Below are positions 38,906 to 49,153 of a stretch of DNA of 64,000 nucleotides, one piece after another. This stretch comes from Dyella tabacisoli. GTDB lineage: Bacteria > Pseudomonadota > Gammaproteobacteria > Xanthomonadales > Rhodanobacteraceae. The notes beneath the pieces were generated by a model. The model saw only the letters and a program-made list of their open reading frames with translations. It searched no databases and was not told the DNA's origin. Positions within the stretch are counted from its first letter, which is position 1; each line of letters starts with the position of its first letter. The position numbers were made by a program, and so were the translations under genes. The DNA lies in the NCBI RefSeq assembly GCF_003350925.1, contig NZ_KZ857177.1, forward strand, positions 194,689 through 258,688, read 5' to 3'.

Positions 38906-39967
38906 ATGCCCCAACTCATTGGCCTTGACCTAGATATCCGCGCGCGACGCTTGTTGCGCACGTTGATTGCGCAGTACCTGGCCGATGGTGAGCCGGTAGG
39001 CTCGCGCACGCTGTCGCGCTCGTCTGGCCTGGATGTCAGTCCGGCGACGATCCGCAACATCATGGCCGATCTGGAAGATGCTGGCCTGGTGGCCTCGCCG
39101 CATACCTCGGCCGGGCGCGTGCCTACGCCGCGTGGCCTGCGCTTGTTCGTCGATAGCCTGCTTGAGCTGCAGCCGCTGCCGAGCGAGGAGATGACCCGGT
39201 TGCGCCGTGAACTCCCGCTAGGGCCGACCACTACCTTGGATCTGCTCGGCAATGTATCGACCCTGCTTTCGGCGATGACCCATTTCGCTGGTGTGGTCAC
39301 CGTGCCGCGCCAGGTGGATTTTCCGCTACGGCATATCGATTTTGTGCCGCTGCCGGACGCTCGGGTGCTGGTGATCCTGGTGTTCTCCGACAATCAGGTG
39401 CAGAACCGTATCGTGCAATTGGCCAAGCCGGTCGAGGCGCATGAGCTGGAGCAGGCAGCGAATTACCTCAATATGCATTTCGCCGGCCAGCGCGTGGACG
39501 ATATCCGTGCGCATCTGCTGCGCGAGCTGCATGAAGCCAGCAGTGAGCTCAATCAACTGCTGTCTAGCACCGTGGAGCTTGCTACCGCCTCATTCGCGCC
39601 GCAGAGCGGGGGCGATGACGTGCTGGTCAGCGGCCAGACCAATCTGATGGCGTATGCCGAGCTGGCCAATCTGGACCGGCTGCGTGAGCTGTTTGAAGCC
39701 TTCCAGAAGAAAAACGAGCTACTGCAGTTGATGGAGGTGTGCGCCAAGGCCCCAGGCGTACGCTTGTTTATCGGCGAGGAGTCGGGCTTTACCGCCTTGG
39801 ATGGTTGCAGCGTGGTCACCGCCAGCTACGGCGCACAGGGCCGGGTATTGGGTGCCGTCGGGGTGATTGGTCCTACCCGGATGGCTTACGAACGGGTGAT
39901 TCCGGTAGTGCAGGCAACCGCTGGATTACTTAGCGATGCCTTGAATCGAGCGGCGACGGCCTTATAA
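38906..39967 (+). CDS. hrcA: Heat-inducible transcription repressor HrcA
   Basis: A 353-residue repressor with an N-terminal winged helix (LLRTLIAQYLADGEPVGSRTL, VSPATIRNIMADLEDAGL, SPHTSAGRVPTPRGLR) and a C-terminal GAF-like domain. It normally binds CIRCE operators. I use the ATG 38906 (MPQLIGLDLDIRARR). It heads the hrcA-grpE-dnaK-dnaJ cluster. No CIRCE element (TTAGCACTC with its inverted partner) is seen in this cluster, so its target is probably elsewhere, for example groESL. Confidence 0.96.
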   Translation: MPQLIGLDLDIRARRLLRTLIAQYLADGEPVGSRTLSRSSGLDVSPATIRNIMADLEDAGLVASPHTSAGRVPTPRGLRLFVDSLLELQPLPSEEMTRLRRELPLGPTTTLDLLGNVSTLLSAMTHFAGVVTVPRQVDFPLRHIDFVPLPDARVLVILVFSDNQVQNRIVQLAKPVEAHELEQAANYLNMHFAGQRVDDIRAHLLRELHEASSELNQLLSSTVELATASFAPQSGGDDVLVSGQTNLMAYAELANLDRLRELFEAFQKKNELLQLMEVCAKAPGVRLFIGEESGFTALDGCSVVTASYGAQGRVLGAVGVIGPTRMAYERVIPVVQATAGLLSDALNRAATAL

Positions 39968-40049
39968 CCCGCTGCGGGAGGCGGGGTTCCCCGCGATGAT
40001 GGACGGTCGGCAGTCATGCCGGCCTCGGATACGGTTTGGAGTTTTTTTC

Positions 40050-40583
40050 ATGCAGAACAATGATTCGCAGGCACCCAGCGGGGCGCCGGATACCAATATG
40101 CAAAGTGAGCTGGACGCTGAGTTAGAGACGCTCAAGCTACGGATGGCCGAGCTCGAAGCAAGTAATACCGAGCTGCGCGACACCGTGCTGCGCGAGAAGG
40201 CTGAGTTGGAGAACCAGCGTCGTCGTTTGCAGCGAGATCTGGAGCAAGCCCGTCGCTTCGCCAACGAAAAGCTGCTGAACGAGCTGTTGCCGATCTATGA
40301 CGGTCTGGAGCGCGGGCTGGCGGTTGAAGGTGGCGACATTGCCACGGTGCGTGAAGGCATCAACCTTACGCTGAAGGAGTTGCTGCGCATCGCCCAGAAC
40401 AACGGTCTGGTGCAGGTCGATCCACTCGATCAGCCGCTCGATCCCGATCGCCATCATGCCGTCAGCATGGTCGAGGCGCCGGGCAAGGCGCCGGGTACCG
40501 TGGTCAGCGTGCTGCAAAAGGGCTATGTGCTGAACGATCGTCTGTTGCGTCCGGCCCTGGTGGCTGTAGCGAAAGACGACTGA
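40050..40583 (+). CDS. grpE: Nucleotide exchange factor GrpE
   Basis: A 177-residue DnaK co-chaperone: a long N-terminal coiled coil (LDAELETLKLRMAELEASN, REKAELENQRRRLQRDLEQ) and the beta-wing domain (HHAVSMVEAPGKAPGTVVSVLQKGYVLNDRLLRPALVAVA). The ATG 40050 follows TTGGAG. It is 82 bp after hrcA and 156 bp before dnaK. Confidence 0.96.
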   Translation: MQNNDSQAPSGAPDTNMQSELDAELETLKLRMAELEASNTELRDTVLREKAELENQRRRLQRDLEQARRFANEKLLNELLPIYDGLERGLAVEGGDIATVREGINLTLKELLRIAQNNGLVQVDPLDQPLDPDRHHAVSMVEAPGKAPGTVVSVLQKGYVLNDRLLRPALVAVAKDD

Positions 40584-40661
40584 GCGCGCACGGCTGGCTG
40601 GCGGCGACCTGAACGAGGCGCCTGATCCAGCCGCTAGAAGAGCATCGGAGGCCTTGCCAGC

Positions 40662-40689
40662 ATTGAATCGCCAGGCACGAGCCCCATCT
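40662..40689 (+). promoter_or_regulatory. Sigma-32-like promoter of dnaK
   Basis: ATTGAAT (40662-40668) and CCCCATCT (40682-40689), spaced 13 bases, match RpoH -35 and -10 elements; the -10 is a perfect CCCCATNT. It lies 50 bp before the dnaK start. Confidence 0.7.
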
Positions 40690-40739
40690 GAAAAACCATC
40701 GCGGCCGCGGGGGCCGCACAAAGCATTCGGAGCATAGAT

Positions 40740-42665
<1,926 letters not shown>

Positions 42666-42681
42666 GCTCGCGTCCACACGT

Positions 42682-42710
42682 ACGAGCGCCCGTGTTGGGC
42701 GCTCGTCGTT
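42682..42710 (+). terminator. Hairpin between dnaK and the TMEM175-like gene
   Basis: A 10-bp perfect stem ACGAGCGCCC / GGGCGCTCGT with a GTGTT loop, followed by CGTTTC. The T tract is weak, so this may only attenuate read-through from dnaK into the downstream genes. Confidence 0.6.
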
Positions 42711-42730
42711 TCTGGGGAGGGTGGCTGGCG

Positions 42731-43309
42731 ATGGAAAAGGGGCGGTTAGAGGCATTCAGCGATGGCGTGCTGGCAATCATCATCACCATCATGGTGCTTG
42801 AGTTGCATGTGCCGCACGGCGACCAGTTTGAAGCGCTCAAGCCGTTATGGCCGGTGTTTCTGAGTTACGTGATGAGTTTCATCTACGTGGGCATCTACTG
42901 GAACAACCATCATCACTTCCTGAAGATGGCCGACGCCGTCAACGGGCGTGTGCTGTGGGCCAACCTGCATCTGCTGTTCTGGTTGTCGCTGATGCCGGCG
43001 GCGACCGGCTGGATGGGCGAGAACCATTTTGCGAAACTACCGGTGGCGGTTTACGGGGTGGTGTTGCTTATGTGTGCCGTTGCCTGGCTACCTTTGCAAT
43101 ACTCGTTGATCGCCGCCAATGGCGGTAAAACGTCCGAGCTGGCGCAGGCCTTGGGTTCCGATTGGAAGGGCAAGGTGGCGTCCAGCATTTATTTGTTGGG
43201 TATCTTGCTGGCGTTCGTTACGCCGTGGATATCTTGTGCACTCTACGCCACAGTGGCCGCGATCTGGTTTATCCCGGACCGGCGCATTGAATCGCGGATT
43301 ATGAAATGA
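42731..43309 (+). CDS. TMEM175-type (DUF1211) putative potassium channel
   Basis: A 192-residue protein with about five or six transmembrane segments. It opens [25 protein letters not shown], where R-x-x-x-F-S-D is the diagnostic filter-helix motif of the TMEM175 family. Bacterial members are K+-permeable channels that assemble as tetramers. The ATG 42731 is chosen; the frame upstream overlaps the hairpin. It lies between dnaK and dnaJ and overlaps the dnaJ start by 4 bases (ATGA at 43306), so it is translationally coupled to a heat-shock gene. Confidence 0.85.
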   Translation: MEKGRLEAFSDGVLAIIITIMVLELHVPHGDQFEALKPLWPVFLSYVMSFIYVGIYWNNHHHFLKMADAVNGRVLWANLHLLFWLSLMPAATGWMGENHFAKLPVAVYGVVLLMCAVAWLPLQYSLIAANGGKTSELAQALGSDWKGKVASSIYLLGILLAFVTPWISCALYATVAAIWFIPDRRIESRIMK

Positions 43310-44430
43310 GCAAGCGTGATTATTACGAAGTCCTTGGTGTCGAACGCAGCGTCACCGAGGTCGAGTTAAAGAAATCTTTTCGTCGTCTGGCGATGAAGTA
43401 CCACCCTGATCGCTGCCCGGATGATCCGGCGGCACAGGACAAGTTCAAAGAGGCCAAAGAGGCCTACGAAGTGCTGGCCGATCCGCAGAAACGGGCGATG
43501 TACAACCAGCACGGCCATGCCGCTTTCGAAGGCGGCATGGGCGGTCGTGGCGGTGGCGCCGGTTTTGGCGACATGGGCGATATTTTCGGGGACATTTTTG
43601 GCGATATTTTCGGCGGTGGCGGTGGCGGACGTCAGCGCCGCGGCGCCGACCTGCGCTACATGATGGAGCTCGATCTGGAAGAGGCCGTGTTCGGCGTCGA
43701 GAAGACGATCGAGGTACCCACCCAGGTCAATTGTCATCATTGCAACGGCAGCGGTTCTGAGGATGGCAAGGTCGTGCAGTGCAAAACCTGCCAAGGCCAT
43801 GGCCGGGTGCGCATGCAAAACGGCATTTTCTCGATCCAGCAAGCCTGCCCGCACTGCGGTGGCAATGGCCAGGTGATTGAAAAGCCATGCCGGCAGTGCC
43901 GTGGCGAAGGCCGTCTTGAAGAGACTCGCTCGTTGTCCGTGCGCATTCCGGCCGGTGTCGACAATGGCGATCGCATTCGCCTTAGCGGGCAGGGTGAAGC
44001 CGGTCCGGCCGGCGCGCCGGCCGGTGATCTCTATGTCGAAATGCGTGTGCGCGAGCACAAGATCTTTCAGCGCGAAGGCAACGATTTGTACTGCGAAGTA
44101 CCGATCCGCTTCTCGCAGGCCGCGCTGGGTGTCGAGCTCCCGGTGCCGACCTTGGAAGGCGAGGTGCCGATCAACATCCCCGCCGAAACTCAGACCGGCC
44201 AGCAATTTCGCTTACGTGGGCGCGGTGTGAAATCGGTACGCAATGGTCGCGCGGGTGATTTGATCTGCCGCGTAGTGGTCGAGACCCCGGTGCGCTTGAC
44301 CAAGGCGCAGCGTGAGTTGTTGGAGCAGCTTGAGGCTACGTTCGATGGTGGCGCTGCTGACAAGCATATGCCGCGCGCCAAGACCTGGGTCGATGGCGTC
44401 AAGCAGTTTTGGTCGCGCGTAACGTCCTAA
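43306..44430 (+). CDS. dnaJ: Chaperone protein DnaJ
   Basis: A 374-residue type I Hsp40. It has a J domain with the HPD motif ([11 protein letters not shown]), a Gly/Phe-rich linker with three near-tandem GDIF units, four CxxCxGxG zinc-binding repeats ([32 protein letters not shown]), and the substrate-binding C-terminal domains. It stimulates DnaK. Its start overlaps the TMEM175-like gene stop. Confidence 0.98.
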   Translation: MSKRDYYEVLGVERSVTEVELKKSFRRLAMKYHPDRCPDDPAAQDKFKEAKEAYEVLADPQKRAMYNQHGHAAFEGGMGGRGGGAGFGDMGDIFGDIFGDIFGGGGGGRQRRGADLRYMMELDLEEAVFGVEKTIEVPTQVNCHHCNGSGSEDGKVVQCKTCQGHGRVRMQNGIFSIQQACPHCGGNGQVIEKPCRQCRGEGRLEETRSLSVRIPAGVDNGDRIRLSGQGEAGPAGAPAGDLYVEMRVREHKIFQREGNDLYCEVPIRFSQAALGVELPVPTLEGEVPINIPAETQTGQQFRLRGRGVKSVRNGRAGDLICRVVVETPVRLTKAQRELLEQLEATFDGGAADKHMPRAKTWVDGVKQFWSRVTS

Positions 44431-44534
44431 GTTTGTGTTTGAGCATCACGGCGGTAAATGACGTCGGCGGTCGGTAGCCGCTGACTGCCGCCGCCACTAG
44501 CCACGCTGTTTCATCGGCCGTCAGGAGTTATCGC

Positions 44535-45344
44535 ATGCATCCACCCGTTCGCCTTGCCGTCAATGGCGCTACTGGACGCATGGGGCGTGCCTTGCTTGAG
44601 CTGCTCCGCGACGATTCGCGTTTCGAACTGAAAGCGGTGATTACCTCGGCGCATGCCAGGCAGATCAATACACCCGTGTTTACCGGCGATGATGCAGGTA
44701 CGTTGCGTTATTCGTCCGCATGGCCTGCCCCCGGCGTACTCGATGCCGTTATCGACTTCAGCGGTTCAGCAGGATTGGCCGCGGCATTGGAGTATTGCGA
44801 AACGAACGGTGTGGCCTTGGTCACCGGTACGACGGGTCTCGATGCGTCTCTGACGCAGCGGCTCGATAACGCACACCAGCGTATTCCATTGCTGCGCGCC
44901 GCAAACTTCAGTCTCGGCGTAGCGGTACTGACACGCCTGCTGCGCGAAGCTGCCACGGCTTTGCGCGATTGGGACCTGGAAATTGTCGAGGCCCATCACG
45001 GCCGCAAAGAAGATGCGCCTTCAGGCACTGCGCTGGCGTTGGGCAAGGCCGCCGCGGACGCTCGCGGCACGACCTTGGAACACGATGCGGTGTATGTCCG
45101 TGAAGGGCTTACCGGGCCACGGCCGGCGGGGACGATCGGTTTTGCCGTTGTGCGTGGTGGCGACATCGTCGGCGAACACCAGGCCTTGCTGATCGGGCAG
45201 GGCGAGCGGGTGGAATTAGGGCACCGCGCAACGGATCGCTCGATTTTCGCTCGTGGTGCCATCGAGGCAGCGTATTGGTTGGCCGGCAAGCCGGCAGGTA
45301 ACTACGATCTTGACGCCATGCTGGCCGAACGCAGGGCTAAGTAA
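44535..45344 (+). CDS. dapB: 4-hydroxy-tetrahydrodipicolinate reductase
   Basis: A 269-residue NAD(P)H enzyme of the lysine/diaminopimelate pathway. It shows the Rossmann loop VNGATGRMGRALLE, the catalytic region EIVEAHHGRKEDAPSGTAL and GEHQALLIGQGERVELGHRA. It follows dnaJ by 104 bp, a neighbour order also known in relatives. Confidence 0.97.
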   Translation: MHPPVRLAVNGATGRMGRALLELLRDDSRFELKAVITSAHARQINTPVFTGDDAGTLRYSSAWPAPGVLDAVIDFSGSAGLAAALEYCETNGVALVTGTTGLDASLTQRLDNAHQRIPLLRAANFSLGVAVLTRLLREAATALRDWDLEIVEAHHGRKEDAPSGTALALGKAAADARGTTLEHDAVYVREGLTGPRPAGTIGFAVVRGGDIVGEHQALLIGQGERVELGHRATDRSIFARGAIEAAYWLAGKPAGNYDLDAMLAERRAK

Positions 45345-45586
45345 AGGGCAGGGAACGGGGGATGGGGAACGGGGAACATGAAGTTCGGGGGATATTGCAG
45401 ATCCGCGTTCTTTTTTGATTTTTCTTTGTTTTTTCTCTTGCTTTTTTGCTCCTGCTTTTTAGGCTTTTCCCCGTTCCCCGTTCCCCGTTCCCCGTTCCCC
45501 GTTCCCCGTTCCCCGTGGCAGGCCGGCGCAGCGCGTCTGATCGCCGCAGGGTAACTTTTACTGTGGTGAATCGTGCACATTAGGTT
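45345..45586. repeat. Heptanucleotide tandem repeat (TTCCCCG) tract with inverted partner
   Basis: This gap after dapB has seven tandem TTCCCCG units at 45467-45515, and at 45354-45378 the complementary sequence (GGGAACGGGG and GGGGAACGGGGAAC). The two can pair as a large hairpin around a T-rich middle (a strong run of TTTTT near 45413-45463). No coding frame is credible; the low-complexity minus-strand ORF over it is rejected. Confidence 0.85.
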
Positions 45587-46021
45587 ATGACGACTACGCC
45601 CCATTCCTTGCTTATCTTGGCCGCGCTACTCAGCGCGATCGCGTCGATGCTGCATATCCGCATTATGTTCGGCGGCGCAGCCTGGTATGACCGCTTTGGT
45701 GCCGGGCAGCGTATTGTCGACTTGGCTAAGGCCGGTCACTGGTATCCGACAGCGATTACCAGCGTCATTGCAATCGTGCTGGCGATATGGGCCGCCTATG
45801 CGTTGTCTGGTGCAGGTGTGCTGCCGCGGTTGCCGCTGCTGCGTACGGTGTTGTGCGTTGTTACATCGATCTATTTGCTGCGCGGTCTGGTCATCGTGCC
45901 GCTGCTGTTGTTCGCGCGTGAGCGAGTCAATGCGTTCGCGCTATGGAGTTCGTTGCTTTGCCTGTTCTATGGCGCGGTCCACGGGCTTGGGTTGATTCAG
46001 GTGTGGCCTGCATTGGGCTGA
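45587..46021 (+). CDS. Small four-helix membrane protein of unknown function
   Basis: A 144-residue, very hydrophobic protein with about four membrane segments (LLILAALLSAIASML, AITSVIAIVLAIWAA, TVLCVVTSIYLLRGLVIVPLLLF, SSLLCLFYGAVHGLGL). I recognise no family with certainty. The ATG follows the heptamer tract. It precedes the riboswitch but is separated from it by 60 bp. Confidence 0.6.
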   Translation: MTTTPHSLLILAALLSAIASMLHIRIMFGGAAWYDRFGAGQRIVDLAKAGHWYPTAITSVIAIVLAIWAAYALSGAGVLPRLPLLRTVLCVVTSIYLLRGLVIVPLLLFARERVNAFALWSSLLCLFYGAVHGLGLIQVWPALG

Positions 46022-46333
46022 TCTATCTGCGATTCACTTGTCGCCTCGCCACTTCACGGTTACCATCCCGGCCGTGTTGTCATTGGGGAGTAGCCATCCT
46101 CACCCCTTGAGAGCCCTGGTTGTCGATATTGGGCTTTCGCATCAGAGGAATTCGTGTCAACAGACTTGAAGCCGTGGCTTGTAAGCCTTTGCTTCATGGC
46201 ACGAATGGTTGTCGCAGCTCCGATCAGGACTGTGCCCGCCCGGCGAGACCTTTGGCCTTGACGTGCTCACCCTGCCGGGCGAGCGACGTCAATGCGCCAT
46301 TGGTTATCCGCTCGCCCGGCTGTGGATTTTTTC
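46022..46333 (+). promoter_or_regulatory. yybP-ykoY manganese riboswitch leader
   Basis: The two conserved elements of this riboswitch are present in order: TTGGGGAGTAGCC (46083-46095) and CGGCGAGACCTTTGGCC (46241-46257), about 150 bases apart with hairpins between them. The second element overlaps a possible hairpin of CGCCCGGC with GCCGGGCG just downstream, suggesting a switch that controls readthrough or ribosome access. The class senses Mn2+ and turns on Mn2+ export genes. The downstream gene is a cation antiporter starting at 46334. The exact boundaries are approximate (about 46080-46285). Confidence 0.8.
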
Positions 46334-47341
46334 ATGCTTACTGCGCTGTGGTTTCTGCTGTCGGCGGGGGCGATTTATTTCGCCTGCGAATACTTCGTCA
46401 ACGGTATCGAATGGTTTGGGCGCAAGCTCAGTCTGGGCGCGACCGCGACCGGTACCGTGCTGGCTGCTTTTGGCACTGCCTTGCCAGAGAGCGCGGTGAC
46501 CTTTGTCGCCGTGGTATTCGGCAAGACGGCTGAGCAAAGAGATATCGGTGTGGGCGCCGCACTCGGTGGGCCGCTGGTGTTGGCCACGATTGCCTACGCG
46601 GTGGTCGGTCTGGCTTTGTGGAGAAACCGACGGCGCATCCAGCAGGCAGACTGCATCGTGCGCGTCGAGCATCGCCGGCTTGCGCGAGACCAAGCCTGGT
46701 TTCTGAGCATCTTTGTCGTCAAATGCGGCTTGGGTCTGATCGCTTTTGCGTTCAAGCCGTGGCTGGGTGTGATGTTTCTTATCGCCTATGCGCTGTATGT
46801 CTGGCGCGAGCTCAATAGCAGCGACGTGGCGCCGGAAGAAGAAGAGCTTGAGCCGTTGAAGTTTCAGCCGCGTGCACTCGACCCGGCGATGTCGCGGGTC
46901 TTGCTGCAAACGGTGTTGGCTTTGTTGGTGATCGCATTGGCCTCGGATACTTTCGTCAAACAGATCGAGGCCATCGGTATAGCGCTGCAGCTATCGCCGC
47001 ATCTAGTCGCCTTGGTGCTGAGCCCGGTGGCGACCGAATTGCCGGAGACCGTGAACGCGTTGATCTGGGTGCGCCAGGGCAAGGAGCGCCTTGCATTGGC
47101 GAATATCTCCGGCGCCATGATGATTCAGGCGACCATTCCCAGTTCGCTCGCGCTATTCGCCACGCCATGGCTGTTTGATGCGCCACTGATGATGGCGGGA
47201 TCGCTTACCGGCATCGCCATCGTGTATTTATGGTGGCTGTTTCGCCGCGGCCGAGTGGATGCGCGTTGGTTGTTGCCGGTGGGCTTGCTCTATGCCGTAT
47301 TTGCCGTGTTTGTCGGCTGGCATTTTGGCCGCGCCGGTTGA
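46334..47341 (+). CDS. Sodium/calcium-antiporter family (CaCA) cation exchanger
   Basis: A 335-residue antiporter of about ten membrane segments with the two alpha-repeat signatures of the CaCA family: GTALPESAVTFVAVVFG and SPVATELPETVNALIWV (the conserved acidic residues lie in P-E). An acidic cytoplasmic loop (EEEELEPL) joins the halves. Its leader is a manganese riboswitch, so the physiological substrate is probably Mn2+ rather than Ca2+. I use the ATG 46334; upstream frames run through the riboswitch. Confidence 0.87.
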   Translation: MLTALWFLLSAGAIYFACEYFVNGIEWFGRKLSLGATATGTVLAAFGTALPESAVTFVAVVFGKTAEQRDIGVGAALGGPLVLATIAYAVVGLALWRNRRRIQQADCIVRVEHRRLARDQAWFLSIFVVKCGLGLIAFAFKPWLGVMFLIAYALYVWRELNSSDVAPEEEELEPLKFQPRALDPAMSRVLLQTVLALLVIALASDTFVKQIEAIGIALQLSPHLVALVLSPVATELPETVNALIWVRQGKERLALANISGAMMIQATIPSSLALFATPWLFDAPLMMAGSLTGIAIVYLWWLFRRGRVDARWLLPVGLLYAVFAVFVGWHFGRAG

Positions 47342-47348
47342 TATCGAG

Positions 47349-48107
47349 CTACCCGCCGGATTCGTCCAGTTGAGCGAGTTCGCGGCGGGCGGCCTTAAGC
47401 CAGGAATCTTCCTTGCGGCGATAATAGGCGGGCATCAACTTGGCGCGCTTGAGCTGGCCTTCAAACACCTGGCGCGCTTCGGCATGATGCTGCGTCTTGC
47501 GCAGCAGGCAGGCGAAGCGAAACCGCCCCTCTTCGCCGGGATAGCTGTCGGCGAGCACGCGATACTCCTTTAGGGCGGCATCGGTCTCGCCTAGTTCTTC
47601 CAGGCAACGCGCATAAAGCAGATGGCCTTCGCAGGACTTGAAATTCGGGTTGGCCTGGATCAGGTCTTCCAGAGTGCTTCGTGCGCCGGCGTAATTGTTG
47701 CAACCGGCTTGAGCCTGGGCGAGGCCGAGCATAAAGCCGGGTTCGGTGGCGTACATGCCGGTCAGCAAGCTGCGATAAAGCTCTTGCGCATTGAGGTAAT
47801 CGCCCAGTTGCAGGCTCTCTTCGGCCAGGTGGCGGCGGTTATCTACCGTATCGGCCAACTCCAGCCGCCGTTCTAGTTCACGGCGGCGGCGTTGCGGGTC
47901 GATGGCTTGCAGGGCTTTGCTGGCCACGTTGCGCCCGTGCGGATCGTGCCGTAGATCGGGAATCACCGCGATGAGCACGTACACCAGTACCGCAAGATAA
48001 GAGCCGATCAGGATCAGCCAGACCCAATACAGCGGACGGCCGCTGCGGACGACGTGGATGGCACACGCGGCTTGCAGCGCGATGGAAAGGAACAAAACGA
48101 TAGGCAT
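47349..48107 (-). CDS. Membrane-anchored TPR protein
   Basis: A 252-residue protein with two N-terminal membrane segments (VLFLSIALQAACAIHVV, WVWLILIGSYLAVLVYVLIAV) and a cytoplasmic or periplasmic part with tetratricopeptide-like repeats (LGDYLNAQELYRSLL, NYAGARSTLEDLIQANPN, LGETDAALKEYRVLADSYPG). It probably acts as a scaffold; no partner is evident in the neighbourhood. The stop lies 7 bp from the end of the converging antiporter gene. Confidence 0.75.
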   Translation of the reverse strand: MPIVLFLSIALQAACAIHVVRSGRPLYWVWLILIGSYLAVLVYVLIAVIPDLRHDPHGRNVASKALQAIDPQRRRRELERRLELADTVDNRRHLAEESLQLGDYLNAQELYRSLLTGMYATEPGFMLGLAQAQAGCNNYAGARSTLEDLIQANPNFKSCEGHLLYARCLEELGETDAALKEYRVLADSYPGEEGRFRFACLLRKTQHHAEARQVFEGQLKRAKLMPAYYRRKEDSWLKAARRELAQLDESGG

Positions 48108-48145
48108 GCCGCTTCCCTGGACGCTGCTGTCGGAAAACCGTGGAT

Positions 48146-48204
48146 ATTAGAGCCTGTTTACGCTCTCTGAGTAGCCTACTCATAAAGTGCAAACAGGCTC
48201 TTAG
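48146..48204. repeat. Small palindromic repeat element (MITE/REP-like)
   Basis: An outer inverted repeat (AGAGCCTGTTT at 48149-48159 and AAACAGGCTCT at 48191-48201) encloses GAGTAG-CC-TACTC. The first 31 bases recur almost exactly at 36064-36094. Such a short palindromic element dispersed between genes is typical of REP or MITE sequences. Confidence 0.6.
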
Positions 48205-48240
48205 CGCTGCAGGGTAGGTGTCTGGGCCGTGCGGGCCGAC

Positions 48241-48993
48241 TCAGTTTCGATGCGCGGCGTTGCGATCGCGATCCGCACCTAATTTGCGGTCGAGTGAGCC
48301 GAACAGCTTTTTGAAGGCGCGTGAGAATTTGCCGCGCTTGGTCTTGCGCAGTTTTTCCTCTTCGCTGGTAAGCCATGCGATTTGGATCACCCGGCGTTCG
48401 CCCTCAAAGGGCAGGTGGCCATGGAAGGAGTTGTCGCAGCGCTTGAATACGGCAAATTCGCCATAGAGGGGCTTGAGTTCGGGCGCAACCAGATCGTCGA
48501 TGTCATCGACGCGATTGAGAAAGCGCAGGCAGCCATCGCTGGTGTCCGGCCATTGCGCATTGAGATAGAGCAGGGCGGTGGCGACCTTGGATTTGCTGTC
48601 GGTGTGAATGGTGCCGTGGCGCTTGTTGAGTGAGCGGCACAGGGTGACCAGGGTGGGGTATTGGTCCAGGTGCTCGATCCCGAGCCGACCGCCGACCGCG
48701 CGGGCGAATTCCGGCGTGGTCAGGTTTTGTACCAGCAGGTTGATCGACAGGCCGCAGTCGCTGGGGTCGTAAGGGAAGAATCCGGCGCTGGTGTAATTGG
48801 GGAAGTCGCTTTCCAGTTCGTTGCGCGACTCGTCGGGCAACTGGCCATGCGCAATCATGAACGGAAAGGGTTCTTGTCGTATGTCCGTGTCCGGGCGGTC
48901 GAGACGGGCAGGATCGAGAAGAACGGCTGCGCTCATAGGCGTGTGAATCTCCATAGGGACGCGCGCTAGTGTAGCGCTGTCCACTGCCTTCAT
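48241..48993 (-). CDS. 2-oxoglutarate/Fe(II)-dependent oxygenase
   Basis: A 250-residue protein with the double-stranded beta-helix iron ligands HTD (in HGTIHTDSKSK) and a distal His in NSFHGHLPFEGERRVIQIAW, where the Arg is the likely 2-oxoglutarate ligand. The last ~40 residues are basic. The substrate is unknown. Start codons at 48993, 48954 and 48936 are all possible and none has a clear ribosome binding site; I report the longest. Confidence 0.75.
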   Translation of the reverse strand: MKAVDSATLARVPMEIHTPMSAAVLLDPARLDRPDTDIRQEPFPFMIAHGQLPDESRNELESDFPNYTSAGFFPYDPSDCGLSINLLVQNLTTPEFARAVGGRLGIEHLDQYPTLVTLCRSLNKRHGTIHTDSKSKVATALLYLNAQWPDTSDGCLRFLNRVDDIDDLVAPELKPLYGEFAVFKRCDNSFHGHLPFEGERRVIQIAWLTSEEEKLRKTKRGKFSRAFKKLFGSLDRKLGADRDRNAAHRN

Positions 48994-49090
48994 CGTGTGA
49001 CGATCTCATGTCATTCATGCTTTATCCGGTGGACAGAAAGCCTCGTCACACCTATCATTGCGACCCGCCCTGTAACTTTCCTCGATCAAG

Positions 49091-49123
49091 GTCCACAAGC
49101 CAGCAGTACTAAGGCTTGCGGAC
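49091..49123 (+). other. Leader hairpin before carA
   Basis: Arms GTCCACAAGCC and GGCTTGCGGAC (one mismatch) with an 11-base loop are followed by TTTGC, 31 bp upstream of the carA ATG. It could serve as an attenuator for pyrimidine/arginine control, but the T tract is short. Confidence 0.4.
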
Positions 49124-49153
49124 TTTGCTGCACCTACGAAGGCGGTTCTCCCG

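Noticed and set aside
45302-45604. 100-codon minus-strand frame over the heptamer tract
   Set aside because: Its product contains GERGTGN-type repeats that are simply the translated TTCCCCG units.
46120-46533. 137-codon plus-strand frame through the riboswitch region
   Set aside because: Overlaps the yybP-ykoY elements and the antiporter start in another frame; no family match.
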